Shown: positions 1 through 11,506 of the stretch, one piece after another
Layout: each line of letters begins with the position of its first letter
Numbering within the stretch: position 1 is the first letter of the stretch
DNA from: Gymnogyps californianus
Taxonomy: Eukaryota; Chordata; Aves; Accipitriformes; Cathartidae
Direction of reading: 5' to 3'
Length of the DNA stretch: 64,000 bases
Assembly: GCF_018139145.2 (NCBI RefSeq)
Contig: NC_059471.1
Coordinates: 208,091,494 to 208,155,493, forward strand
Notes under the pieces: model-generated
Told to the model about the DNA's origin: nothing
What the model saw: only the letters and a program-made list of their open reading frames with translations
Database searches by the model: none
Program-made: the position numbers and the translations under genes

Positions 1-3000
1 AACAGTAAACCAAAAAAGAAATGTTCACTATTTAAACAACAGGCTCTACTGCAAGACAGTCTTTGACATCCTTGACTATAAGACTGTTGCCTGTCTCCCT
101 CCTTACTATTCATACCACTCTCTTCCTCCACTACACTTTGATAGAAAATTCTCCATTTTCTTTTCATCCTAACTTTTTTTTCTATGGCTAGTATTTTCTA
201 GTAATAACTATCTAGGGAAGCCCTCTGAGTTCAGATCGGGACTTTCCCTTTTCTCCTTCCCCAGCTAGGTACCTATTTCAACCACCATTTTTAAGCTTCT
301 CCCAAGCATAAATTCATACACATGAAAAAATAAAAATAGACTTTTTTCCTTATGGTGGGAGAAGTCATCTTTGTCCAGATTTTCGTTATAATCCTTTCTC
401 ATATAAACCAGAAATGAAATCACAAAGCTCTTCCATGTTACTCAAGCCTTTTGTGTGTAATGCACAGAACCACTAAGTAATTTTACCTTTAAGTCATAGC
501 TAGAGAGTTTTCTAGCACAAAGTTGCATGAAAACACAAATAATTTGGAATGTAGGAGTTATTTCTCATTTAAAGGTGCTCTTGCAGCTCAAGGGAAGCCA
601 ACTTATTATTAGAAAAGTCATCACTAATATTTGCTTATTATAACCTTGCCCAAAGATTGTTTGTGTACCATGCCTAGAGAAAATCATGGCGTCCCTGGGG
701 TATGCTAGTTTCTGAACAATGACACTGTTGATGTCATTCACTGGCACCTTCCTCGTGGCATCACTGGAGGATGTATGATCCTCTTGCATCATACTCTTTT
801 CAGGATTCAGGTCTTAATTAACACTTTGAGTCATATTAGCCCCAACAGTAAAACCCTCTGTGCAGTCATTAGTAACAGTTCCATTCAACTCCACTCCTGA
901 TTTCAGAGAAAATGTGACCCAGCAGATTTAAGAAGACTTAAATTTCAGATTAATAATTCAGCTTCACTACATAAAGTTTACAAAATGTCAGCATAAAGAT
1001 AGTCTTTGAAAAAAGAAGAAAGAGAAATACATATGGAAGGTGAAGAAATTCTCTTAGTAGAAAGTAATAGTTCAGATGCAGGTGATGGATAGCACAAGAG
1101 AAACCAACATGAAGTGATCCAAAATTAATAACCATGTAGAATATGAGACAGGAAAGAGATCTGACTAGGACTGAGATTAATAAAAGGGTATTTTTCCCCT
1201 TAAGCAATGCTTTTTAGGCCTTTTCCTCTTTTCTTTTTTTTTAGACAGACTAAGCCCTTGGATACATGAATATACATCAGAAATACATTTTTTAAAGAAC
1301 CAACAGAATTCCCCAGAACAGCTAACCTTGATAATGGTTGATAAAAATGTCTGAATCAGAAATCAGAAGCTAAATCAAACAATGAAAATAATATTAAAAA
1401 GCTTAAGCAACTTAATAATAATTAAAATAATATTAAAGAGTTTAAGTCAGTTTCACTATTTTGAGAGGTCATACTCATTTTTGAATGCATTGGCTTTGGC
1501 TGTGTCTGGTATTTGATACAAAAGGAAAAGTAAGTTTTCTCAGGAACCATCTATGACCAACCACCCCTAGAAAGCTGTTCTGAAGAAAGTGGTTTTGATA
1601 AATTTTTATTTTTAAAATGTATGTACCTATTTTTTAAAAAAAAGTAAGAAAAAAAGGAAATAAAAAAATAATATTTTATATATATATAAAATTAGGACAT
1701 AAAAAGTACACAAAGTTCACAGAAAGTTTTGGCAAGGCAAACATCTGAAACCTGACAACCTCTCTAAGACAGCTCTGTTGTTCTTGAACAGTAGAGGAAT
1801 GTTTCAATAGGTCATTTCAATCACTTTGCTGCAAAAAGGATCTTACGTATGTGTTGTAATCATGTAATTAATCTTTGTAAATTCTGGTGATTCCCAAGCA
1901 ATTAAAAAAAAAAGTAATTAAAAAAAAAATTTAGAGATGTTCCAACACTGAAAAGAAGCATCATTGATCAGTATTTATAGGATGGCAAATCAAATTCAGT
2001 TGTGTGAAGTGTGTGGGGGCAGCTAAGTTATTTCCACCTGTTTGGGGATGAATTTCACTCTGCGTGAAGTGGCAAGATTGATAAAGATGTCATGCAGAAG
2101 TCTTGCTGACACACATCCTAAAATGACAGCATGCAGCTAAAAATAATAAGTATTGTACATTCACTGCAGTACTGGCAGTAATGGTAACCCCAAGCATTAA
2201 AGACATCATGAGTCACATCCTTCAAAATAATAAAATTGGTTTTAAAGTCACAAGTCTTTAGCCACTAATACATCTGGAGGACTTTTTATTTGCCTTCAAG
2301 ACACATTGACTTGATCATTTAAAATTATCTGAGAAGTTCTGAAGACTACAAGACTTCTTTTTAAAAAAAAAAAAAGCAACTGGACTGAAGGAAGATCCTT
2401 CCCCTAATTTAATCTTCTTTTACATCAGGGAACTGAATCGTATTACCCTTTTCAAAAAGTGACAATGGGCTTGCCTAAAATGAGGTAGGCACCCTTCTTC
2501 TTCCACATTCACAGAAAAACTGTTCTGGAATCTTTTCTAAAGTAAGCATGAGATACTTATTTAATTTTCTTAAAGTTTTAAGATCAAACCACCACAGACA
2601 CACACAAACCCCTACATTAATCTTAAGACTCAAGAAAATATAAGATTTGGCTGTGATAACCTAAAAACATCACACTTATATGGGTTGATGGGAAAATGGT
2701 GGAAAAACTGGTATGTTCACAAAGGTCTGCAAATGGCTTCTATTTTGCAATAATAATACAAAGTCCACAGAGTGTTACATAAACACATGCCCCCCAAATT
2801 AAAACAGGAAAACAAACAAAAAAATCATATCTATTTTACACTCATTTGACTGAAGCAGAGAAGCTTTGGCCCAGATAACACTGATGTACATTGCATGTTA
2901 GGGAAGCTATGGGAACTGGAAGAGTGAACTCCTGCTAAGAACAAAAGGCAGGAAAATGAGTACCTCCTATGGTACCTACGCACGGACAATGGACTAAGCA

Positions 3001-4365
3001 AAATCTCACCACCTACAAGAAGGCTAGTCCTCAGGATAGCGTGCAGCAGCAGTTTCACTCTCAGACTGATTCTTCACCTGCATGAAACTGTACTGATAAA
3101 AGGACTGCTTGGGTGGGACTCCTCTCCCCCAACTTTACACACCTACAGTATAGACATTTACACTGAGGGTCCTCTAACAGAGAAAGAGAGAAGTAAGTAC
3201 TTCTGGGCTGTAGTTCCTCCCATTTTAAAGTCTTATTCAGAACATGTCAGGTCAATCCTGACTGAGAATTGCCTGTTTTATTCCACTGAACAAAAAAGGA
3301 GCTTAGGACGACCAGCTGAGTAGATGTCTGCCGTTAGGTGAATTAATCCCTTTCTTCTCTCTTTCACTTTAAATGACACGTCCAAATTCATCTGCAAGTC
3401 TATGTGGATATGTAATTGCTCAGGGAATCCCAGTCTGCTGTTCCATCCTTTAAACCTATTTCTAATAGCTCTACTCTGTAAAAAGCATGTTTATGAATTC
3501 ATCCGGATCCCCCCGTGCATGTTTGGTCAGTATCTTCTGAAAAGCACTCTAAACTCTTATACGAGTCAGAGTGATGTGAGTAGGAATCAGAAAAAGCAAT
3601 CACCCAGGTTTGGTGTCTTGCGGGATAGGAGAGAAAGGGACTGCTGGCAAAAGCACTTTAAAGAAATGGCTACTTCTTTTTTAAAGTATAAAGAATCGTG
3701 AGGTTACAATGCAGCATGGTCTTCACACTAATAGTTCAGGATTAATTTTGCTGATATGAAACATGATTGAAATACAGATTAAATTAGCAAGTCAGAAATA
3801 GAATAGGTATGGAAATGAATCTAATTCACACAAGGCTATATTTGTTAAAGGAGAAGAATTAGTTGCTACTATCAAGAAAGACTGAGTAACTAAAAAGATG
3901 AAGAGACCAAATATCAACAGATGTAGTTAGCAATAGTACCAAAATGAACATCATGACTTCAAAGATACCATTATTTTTAAATCACATTTAAAAAAAGCTC
4001 TACTTTTTTCCCCAAGATCACTACTGACTGTAGAGTACAGCGATCTTCAAGTCATAAACATTCATGTGCGTCACTTGGAGGAATATTTTCCAATCTATTT
4101 ATAATTTGATTTGTTACTTGGCCATGGTTCCTAATCTGTCCGTCAATAATATTATAAGTATCTGCCCTGTGCCAACAAACTAATGAGTTCATTTTCTACC
4201 ATGAAGTCACGAGCCATCTTTCTACATGTCATGTCCTGTACACAACAGGCTGACACTGCCCGTAAGTGTATAGGCAGCAAAAATAACAATAAAATCATGT
4301 TTCAATAATAAATAAAGACTTTTTTTTTAAATGCTAAACAGAAAACCTAATCCATTGGTACTCAC
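1..4365 (-). other. CACNA2D1: CACNA2D1 intron 3, 5' part
   Basis: AT-rich, apparently single-copy intron starting at the exon 3 donor (gtgagt, 4365 downward). No coding exon is visible; the next exon should begin with residues resembling RLALEAEKVQ and no minus-strand frame here shows that. Low-complexity patches include an A-rich stretch with (TA)6 at 1677-1688 and a duplicated ATTA plus A-run motif at 1901-1930. Open frames up to 99 codons (3402-3701, plus strand) show no recognisable domain and look like chance. Confidence 0.85.
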
Positions 4366-4482
4366 CACCAAGGCTTTAGACCTGTTACTCAGAAGTTTTT
4401 CAATGTCTCTGGCTGCAATTTCCACTAGCTGACGAGGGTTGTTGGCTTCTACAGTATACAAATCTCTGTTTTTCAAATAGAT
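4366..4482 (-). CDS. CACNA2D1: CACNA2D1 exon 3 (internal coding exon)
   Basis: Coding exon of 117 bp, 39 whole codons, phase 0 at both ends. The peptide begins [20 protein letters not shown] and ends [13 protein letters not shown], matching the N-terminal part of calcium-channel alpha2delta-1 (about residues 60-98 of the mammalian protein) at most positions. On the minus strand a pyrimidine-rich tract ending ttgcag precedes ATC, and GTG is followed by the donor gtgagt. The exon holds an N-glycosylation sequon, N-R-S, at the place corresponding to Asn92 of the mammalian protein. Alpha2delta-1 is extracellular and membrane-anchored; it raises surface expression and modulates gating of Cav1 and Cav2 channels and is the gabapentinoid receptor. 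This exon lies upstream of the VWA and Cache domains. Reading through the donor soon meets a stop, as expected for an intron. Paralogues alpha2delta-2, -3 and -4 fit much less well, from memory. Confidence 0.93.
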
Positions 4483-4957
4483 CTGCAAGAGGAAAAAATG
4501 GAAATAAATCAAAATGGCAACAGACATTCAAAATAAGCAAAGTGACTTGACAGAACAGGCATTAAGATGTCCTCTGTTCTTACTGGAAAGCTTCAGAAAG
4601 ACTATTGCTAGGAAAGTCCAAACGTGCCTTGTGAAAGAAATACTTCACCTTTTTGTCTGAGAGGTAGAAGATGCCACTAAAAATCATTTCATAGATCTTC
4701 AAAACTGACTGTTTCTAGTGACAGACTATTCAACTGCTAAATGCTTAAGGAATCTGATTCCCATAGAGTGCTGAGAGAAAAGTAAAATGGAGATCCTTTA
4801 AAATGACCGAAGTTGAAATCAAATAGTTATTGTTGAATTTAATTCTTCCTTGAATGCTGAACAACAAACATACCATTTGAAGTAAATCATTTAAGTTATG
4901 CTAATGTAATCAGTTTAGTCCCTTATCTGTTTATGATATTATAGTGTTAGTATTCAT

Positions 4958-5080
4958 GAGGAAAGAAGAGAAGAGGAAGAAAACAAATAAGAAAAGAGAA
5001 AAAAAGAGAAAAGCAAAAAAAAAGGGGAAATGGGGAAAAAATGAAAGGAGAAAAAAGATGGGGGGAAGAGGGGAAAGGAA
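4958..5080 (+). repeat. Polypurine tract
   Basis: A 123-bp stretch of A and G interrupted by only six pyrimidines (4984, 4988, 5014, 5031, 5042, 5059). On the gene's minus strand it is polypyrimidine and lies about 500 bp upstream of exon 3. Such mirror-like tracts can form triplex DNA; no function is shown. Confidence 0.8.
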
Positions 5081-5304
5081 CTATAATTGTGTTTCCCCTC
5101 TATCATGAATAAAGGTTATCTCTGGTGAGGAGCCATTAACTGTTTCCAAAGCAGAACACGTATATAAAGGAGATAATTTGGTTTGTTGAACAAAGCCACT
5201 ACAATGAAATGCATGCAACCACAAGAAGTAAAGAAGAAAAAAGTAGCAAGAAATCCATTTGCCTATCTCTGTCCTACTAGAACTGGATAAAGAAAAAATA
5301 CATT

Positions 5305-5322
5305 GGGGGGGGGGGGGGGGGG
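5305..5322 (+). repeat. G homopolymer, 18 bases
   Basis: Eighteen consecutive G on the plus strand, C on the gene strand. The run can form G-quadruplexes and is likely to vary in length or be miscounted in sequencing. Confidence 0.95.
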
Positions 5323-5411
5323 AGTGGATACCTTATGGCTAGCTGGGCAAATGGGGAAAACTAATTTATGCAACCAACAGATGGCCTGAGTTTACTCAAG
5401 TACTCTGCCTC

Positions 5412-5560
5412 TCCGCAACACTGCCTGCTGGGGGCTGTGCTGTCTCCCGGGGAGTAATTCCAGGCACAGGCGGGAACGGGTCCAGCGCTAATGCACTGGC
5501 TGCCATCCAGCACAAGAACCGAGAAACTGCAGACCAGACTGAGTCTACCAGCACCGCCAG
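5412..5560. other. Small CpG-containing GC patch
   Basis: Seven CpG dinucleotides occur in about 150 bp (tccgc, cccgggg, ggcgggaacggg, agcgc, accga, accgcc) inside an otherwise CpG-poor intron, just after the G run and 0.9 kb upstream of exon 3 in gene direction. No exon is recognisable. It could be an intronic regulatory patch or a decayed repeat. Confidence 0.5.
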
Positions 5561-5994
5561 GTTTCTCAGGTTAAAGCTATGGAGACCTTAAAGAAACTCT
5601 CCAAAATATGCCTCTGGTGCTCGTAGCTGATCGGTATTTATCACAAGTAAATTTCTGACAACTACAGTTATAGCTGCAAATTTTTATCAAGCATGTCTCA
5701 TAAGCTGTCATAGGCTTTTATCACTTTTGAATTTCATAACACTTATGTTGGGTTTTGTTTTTTTTCCTTCAGAAGTACAGTCTTTCCTTTCCACCAGTAA
5801 CTGAGTAATTGGAATATTGTTTAATTCTTCATATAGTAGCAATTATTTTAAAAAAACAGTGCATCATGAGCAGAAAATCACTACAAAAGAAGATAGTTTC
5901 TAATGAACTCAGATTATAGTTTGGATACTTTTGAGGTGCTTGATTTTCAAAATTGCCATACAGAAAGTTTATCTCAGGCATAACCCAAAATCTC

Positions 5995-6020
5995 TTTTTT
6001 TTTTTTTTTTTTTTTTTTTT
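5995..6020 (+). repeat. T homopolymer, 26 bases
   Basis: Twenty-six consecutive T, or poly(A) on the gene strand. I looked for a retrocopy upstream on the minus strand (poly(A) signal, target duplication) and saw none that is convincing. Confidence 0.9.
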
Positions 6021-9000
6021 GAGGACAGATCTTAATAGTAGAAATGGCCTATAGGCCAATTATTAATCATCAACATTGGAAATAAAGACATTTTATCCTA
6101 CAACTGATCACTACAGAATTTCTTACATTTTTCTCTGAAACACATTAAATTTGCACAGTCAGCAGTGGGATTCGGAGTTAAATTCACTGTAGTGACCAGA
6201 AGAGCCTTACAGTCCTTGAGGCAAGGCAAGAGTAGAAATCAGTTTTACAGATCCAGATGGTTTGAATCAAGAATAGAAATTTCAGAGGAGCACCTAAATT
6301 GGAGTGACCATCAAATCTGCAAAACTCTCAGGTTTTCCCATCATCAGAAAATATTCACCCTGATCACGTAAGGAACAGATGCTGGAATATGGGTGTTACC
6401 AGGTGTTCATGTCTTATTCTTTGAAGAGAAACGTAGTGCCAAATTCTTTAGACTTCATTCGTGACTGTGTGAAGTACAACTGCGTCAAAAGTTACTAAAT
6501 TTATAGAAGAATAGTCACAAGATTTTGCAAATAGGCTAGAAAAATGTAAAATAACTTTCATGGAAGTTTTTAAACAATAATTTAAAAAATCATTTTAAAG
6601 CAGTCATTTATTTTACTTGTGAAAATGTTTGGTTTGCTTTATTAAATTTTTTCCTGGTTTCTCTTTTTTTCAGATTTGTTCATGCAACTGCTTTTCATTT
6701 GCTACTCAATGGTGAAAGCAATAAGAAAATTTAAAGACAATCCCTTTTCATTTGGGCGTTTCAATTAGGCAAAAACATCTTAAAATTTGGAGAAGGCAGT
6801 AGTTCATTGCAAAAATGCCATTTCATTTTAATTAAATTTTTCACTCGATATTATAAACAAATATTAAGAAGGCCACAAGCAAAGAAAACACACAGTAGGG
6901 GCACAGGCAAGTATGTGCTCAGGTAATGCAGGTTTGTAGCAGACAAATGATAGGGATGACTTGGAGACTGCGCTGACCAGCTATATAAGAGCAAGCACTG
7001 TAGTGCTGATTCTTTGACATTTTTAAGCACTCAGTGAAATACGTTTTCTAACAGGCTGTGATCTAACAGCCTCAGCAGAAGTTAAGGTGATGGCGCACAG
7101 CATCCACACAACCATGATTTTGCACCCCACCAACCAGAAACACAATATAAATAATTTATTGGACTTAATCTTTCAATATGGAGCAAAGTTACAGTAAACC
7201 GTACTGGTAAGGGATTGAGAACCTGGATGGAAAATTTGCACTTTCATCCCTGTGTCTAATCCGTTCTTATAGCAAACATATGATCCTATAAACCCCAATT
7301 TGAAATGCAAATTTTTCATACACCCCATTCCTATAGGGAAGTTGTTCCCATACCTCCAAGCTTGAATAGTTTGAAAGCTGCAGTTTATCAAAGCTTTGTA
7401 GGAAAAAAAAAAATTTCGTTTTTCTTCTCCAGCACCAGCTATCAGATTAGTTCAGAAGCCTGAATCATTGAACAAGGAGATCACCATCACAAGAGACAGG
7501 AGTCCTATTCATACTTCAACTTAAAACCTTTACAACAGGCATTGTGGGTCCTACCACTGAGAAAGCCTGACTCTGAGGCTGGCTTCACAAGCTGTTATTT
7601 GTCAGTGATTAAAAAAAAATAAGGAAAAAAAATTCAGAACAACTCCCCCCCAAAAAAACCTTCAAGTCTTGCACAAGATGCCACATAGAGTTGAGTCAGT
7701 GACTCTCTTTCTCCTCCTCTTTTCTTTACCCCATGGCAGTGCTCGGAGCACCTATCTCCCCTGCTTCTGCCACCGGTGGAAGATTTATCACACAAGCTCC
7801 TAAACAAAAGGCATCAGAACTTAATCAGAACTTCACACATTTCTTTATTTTCCTGAAGTGTGAGACTTGTCTCAACTACCAAGGAACAGTGTAAGAAATA
7901 TTCACTAATTATTTAAGAGGTGTGTACATAATTTATTTGTTGCCTGCTCCCCTTTTCTTTAATTCATCCGTAGCACTGCAGCAGTTCAGCACAACGCCAC
8001 ACGGGGCAATGATACGCGCTTCAGGGTTTGGCACCCTCTGACAAACTTTTCCTTCTCCAAGCCTCCCACCTAGCAGTCAAACGCAGTTAGCAAAAGCTCA
8101 TCTCAAATAGCCATAAAGGGTCTTATCGGCAAAGGTGTGCTCATTCGTCTCTCAAAATGCAATTTGGCAGGCTCCATGGCTTGTTAAGAAGAGCTAATTT
8201 GAACACATTTTATTAAATTGCTTTGACCGAGTGAATGCAAGTTTCTGTTGGCTTTTACGTCTAAAATCGTTTTTAGTACTTTAATCACTAATGTTTTGCT
8301 AAAAGCTCTCCAAAGGGTCAGTAAAACCCTACCACTTCTCACAGAAAAAAGCCTCATTGCATGACTAAGTAAAATCTGTAAGGTCACAGCACAAAAAATA
8401 CTTTAATTTTTCTCTGAACTCAATAGCAATGCACTTCTTTATTCAGGTAAGAAAGTATTAAAATTGCTTTCTAAATTCTGGTATAATGAACTGCAAGGTT
8501 TTAGGGGAGAGAATATGATGAGGAGAGTCACATTAGGATGAAACAACAGAAGAAGGACAATAGTTGAATGTGGTAAATATCAGAAAAACTGCCAGCTCCT
8601 CAGCAGAACATGCCCCTCTCCACTCAGTCTTCAAGGACACCTTTATAAATCTCTCACAAAGAGACATTCTCCTTGCTTTCTATAAGACTCGCGAGGGAAA
8701 GTCAAACATTTCTATACAAATTGAGAGAGAATGAAAGATGCACCTTCATTGCATGGCTCTTGCTACACTGTGGGAGGCATTGGGGCCCACTGTAAGATTG
8801 AAATTTTATTTAATTGGTCCTCATGCTTTATTACACTCAGAAAAAGTTCCTGAGAGTAATAAATTATCTGTGCTTTGGATCTGTGGTCTTGGCACTGTTT
8901 ACACAGACTACCCAAATAACAAGGAATAATAATTCATGTTGAATTATTCTAAACTATAATAGAATTCCTTTGCCTGTTATTTATTTGTTTGTTTGTTTTG

Positions 9001-9649
9001 AAACTGTCAGTCTCCCAGTTTAAGAAACAACAGAGCCTTTTCTTCAGGCAGTGGTAACCTGGCTGAGGGCCCAAACATGGGACATGAACATGCCAGTCTC
9101 AGTTCCACCACCGAATGCTTTCATGGACATAGAAGTCATATGAGACAAGATCTTCAGAAGTTCAAACACAGAATTTCAAAAGTTAGCCAAAAACACGGTA
9201 TCTTTTCCTACCTTGAAATATGCTTTGGAATAGCGAAACAAAATAACTCAACAATTCCAGTAATACCTATCTATACAAGGTGAATCTATTGATATTTTTA
9301 TTATTTCAATACTATTTTCAAGACCACTTAGCTCAGCTAGGCTGACAGGACACCTCTGTCAACGATCAATGCTTTATAATCAGTCTAGACCAGCTGGAGA
9401 TTATCATGATGGTAAAACTACTGCTCAAAGATACTACTGAGCTTGGGACCCCAAATCAACCAAAACTTTCTGGCGGGTCTTCCTCCATCTTTTCTGAAAG
9501 TGACTACACCAAAATACTAAGAGTGCTTGTGAAATCTTGAGCTAGGTTTTACAAGCTTATATGCTAAAGTAATTAACTTATTAAATAAATTTTAAAAATC
9601 CCTCCGAACAGAGCAAAACTTAAATAAAGGTTTTGTAAACTCTTCTCTT

Positions 9650-10040
9650 CCTGCCCACTCCCCGCTTTTGGAGGGGGCCTCCCATGGCCAATTCCCCCTG
9701 GTCCTTCCAAAAAGTGTCTTGCTTTCTACCACCATGGGGCACTAATAGGCCTCAATGACCATGACCTGCCTCACTGGGAACCTCCGCCTGCACCCCTGCC
9801 CACGGGCTCCATTTCAGCCCATTCCTCGGCTGCGGGATAGGTATGCCTGTCTCCAGCCCTACCCCTTCAATGGACCTTGACCTTATGCCATAGTTATCGC
9901 ATCTCCTAGATGGACCCCTCAGATGTATGTTAAATCTTTTCTCCAGTCCTGTCCCTTGGATGGATACTGAACCTACACTGTAGCCTTGTCTCCAACCTGT
10001 CCCTGGCTCCATCTCTTTTTACTCCTGACTGGAGGCCCTG
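9650..10040. repeat. GC-rich pocket with internal repeats
   Basis: GC-rich compared with its AT-rich surroundings and built of reiterated motifs: TCTCCAGCCCTACCCCTTCA at about 9855, TCTCCAGTCCTGTCCCTTGG at about 9941 and TCTCCAACCTGTCCCTGGCT at about 9991, each followed by a variant of 'atggac'. The minus-strand frame 9752-10012 shows the same reiteration in protein (SVSIQGTGLEKRF versus SRSIEGVGLETGI). This is more like a decayed minisatellite or interspersed element than a gene. I do not recognise the family. Confidence 0.5.
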
Positions 10041-11380
10041 GGTGAAACCTAGACTTGGTTCACTGCTTGTCATAGCTGAGACTGCTGACAGACCCTATTA
10101 CTAGCATCCAGCTCCCATAAAACTGTTCAGTCAGAGTTCAAAACTCCCCTCTGCCCCTGACTGAGATTGAAGCTACACAAAGGAAACTACATTATCTTGG
10201 CATTAGCTGCCCAGGACTAGAAGAACTGGGGAAGGTTTTTCTCAGGTGCTTGCATGACCTAATCTGACGCCACGTTCAGAGCCAGCACTCATGCACCAGC
10301 AACTCCACATTACTTATTAGCTGCAGCACAATATGTCATGAATGCAGAGAAGTAGCTTAGGTACAGAGCTGCCCTCAAAGCAAAAGAGCATTCAGAGCCT
10401 TGATTGATGGGGAGCAAGGTGCAGAAATACTCCGGTGTCTGCAGGACACTGCTGGGGTCCAGCCCAGCCAACAGGTCCAAGATAGCTTCTGAAGTCCCAT
10501 CCAGGGCGTACGGCTTTGGGTGCCACTTGACACCAAAGCTGGTTCTCTGCAATGTGTAATTCTCTGCTAAAACCAGTAAGAATTGAACAATGATGCTTGC
10601 TCTTTGCTAGCAGTTGGGGATTTATGTAGCTTTGGGATTTCTAAACCTAAGGCTGAGCAAGCACCCAAGTCACCTTTATAGTTACTGAAAGGAACAGGCA
10701 CTTCCAGAGGTTTATTCGTTCTAATACAGAATATTTCTATCTGCTCCTTACCTAGACAAAAGAGAGTTACCTTACAGCTCTTGATTGAAGCAAAATCCTT
10801 GCCTAATAAACCATATCAGAATATTAAATAAAAAAATAGCTAATGGGATAACTTAAGAGTTTTTCTAATTTACACATCTACTTCAACTTGGCCCAGGATG
10901 TTGGTCAGCTCTGAGCTCATTCATTGCTCTCCGTTCTCCCTCTTCCCATCCAAAAAAAATCATACAGACTGACCCCCCCAAAAAATTAGTATCTCATCCT
11001 AAGGACAAAGGAATCATCTAACTTGGAAAAAAAAGTACATTTCTTACTGAAATTTTGAGTAATGTTAAAATTTTCAAAACAAATATTTTGATGAAATGAT
11101 ATTGTTTTATCAACAATATTAAACACATTTTACAGAATCACAAACAGTTTCAGTTTTAGTAACTTTGTTTAGCTAACAAAATATCAACTAATAACACCCA
11201 CATATTCACTAATTTTATTTTTTGGCTTGATGAGTGCCATGAAGTTACATGTCATGATCTCATTTATGTGAGAAAAGCGGAGAAGGAGGGCCGTTTGACA
11301 GACATCCAAACATATGAAGAGATCTTGGGAGCAGGAAAAGTCAGAAAACAGAAATAACCACTCCAATCCATGTGAGTGAT

Positions 11381-11506
11381 TATTATTGCTAACTTTTTAT
11401 TACACGCACAACTAACTTTATTATACACACAACTAACTTTTTACTACACACAACTATTATTGCTAACTTTTTATTACACACACAACTTTTTGTTATCACA
11501 AACAAC
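11381..11506. repeat. Minisatellite, about 21-bp unit
   Basis: Five imperfect copies of TAACTTTTTATTACACACAA-C. A longer 32-bp version with a TATTATTGC leader occurs twice, at 11381-11412 and 11455-11486, giving a higher-order pattern. AT-rich, in intron 2. Confidence 0.85.
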
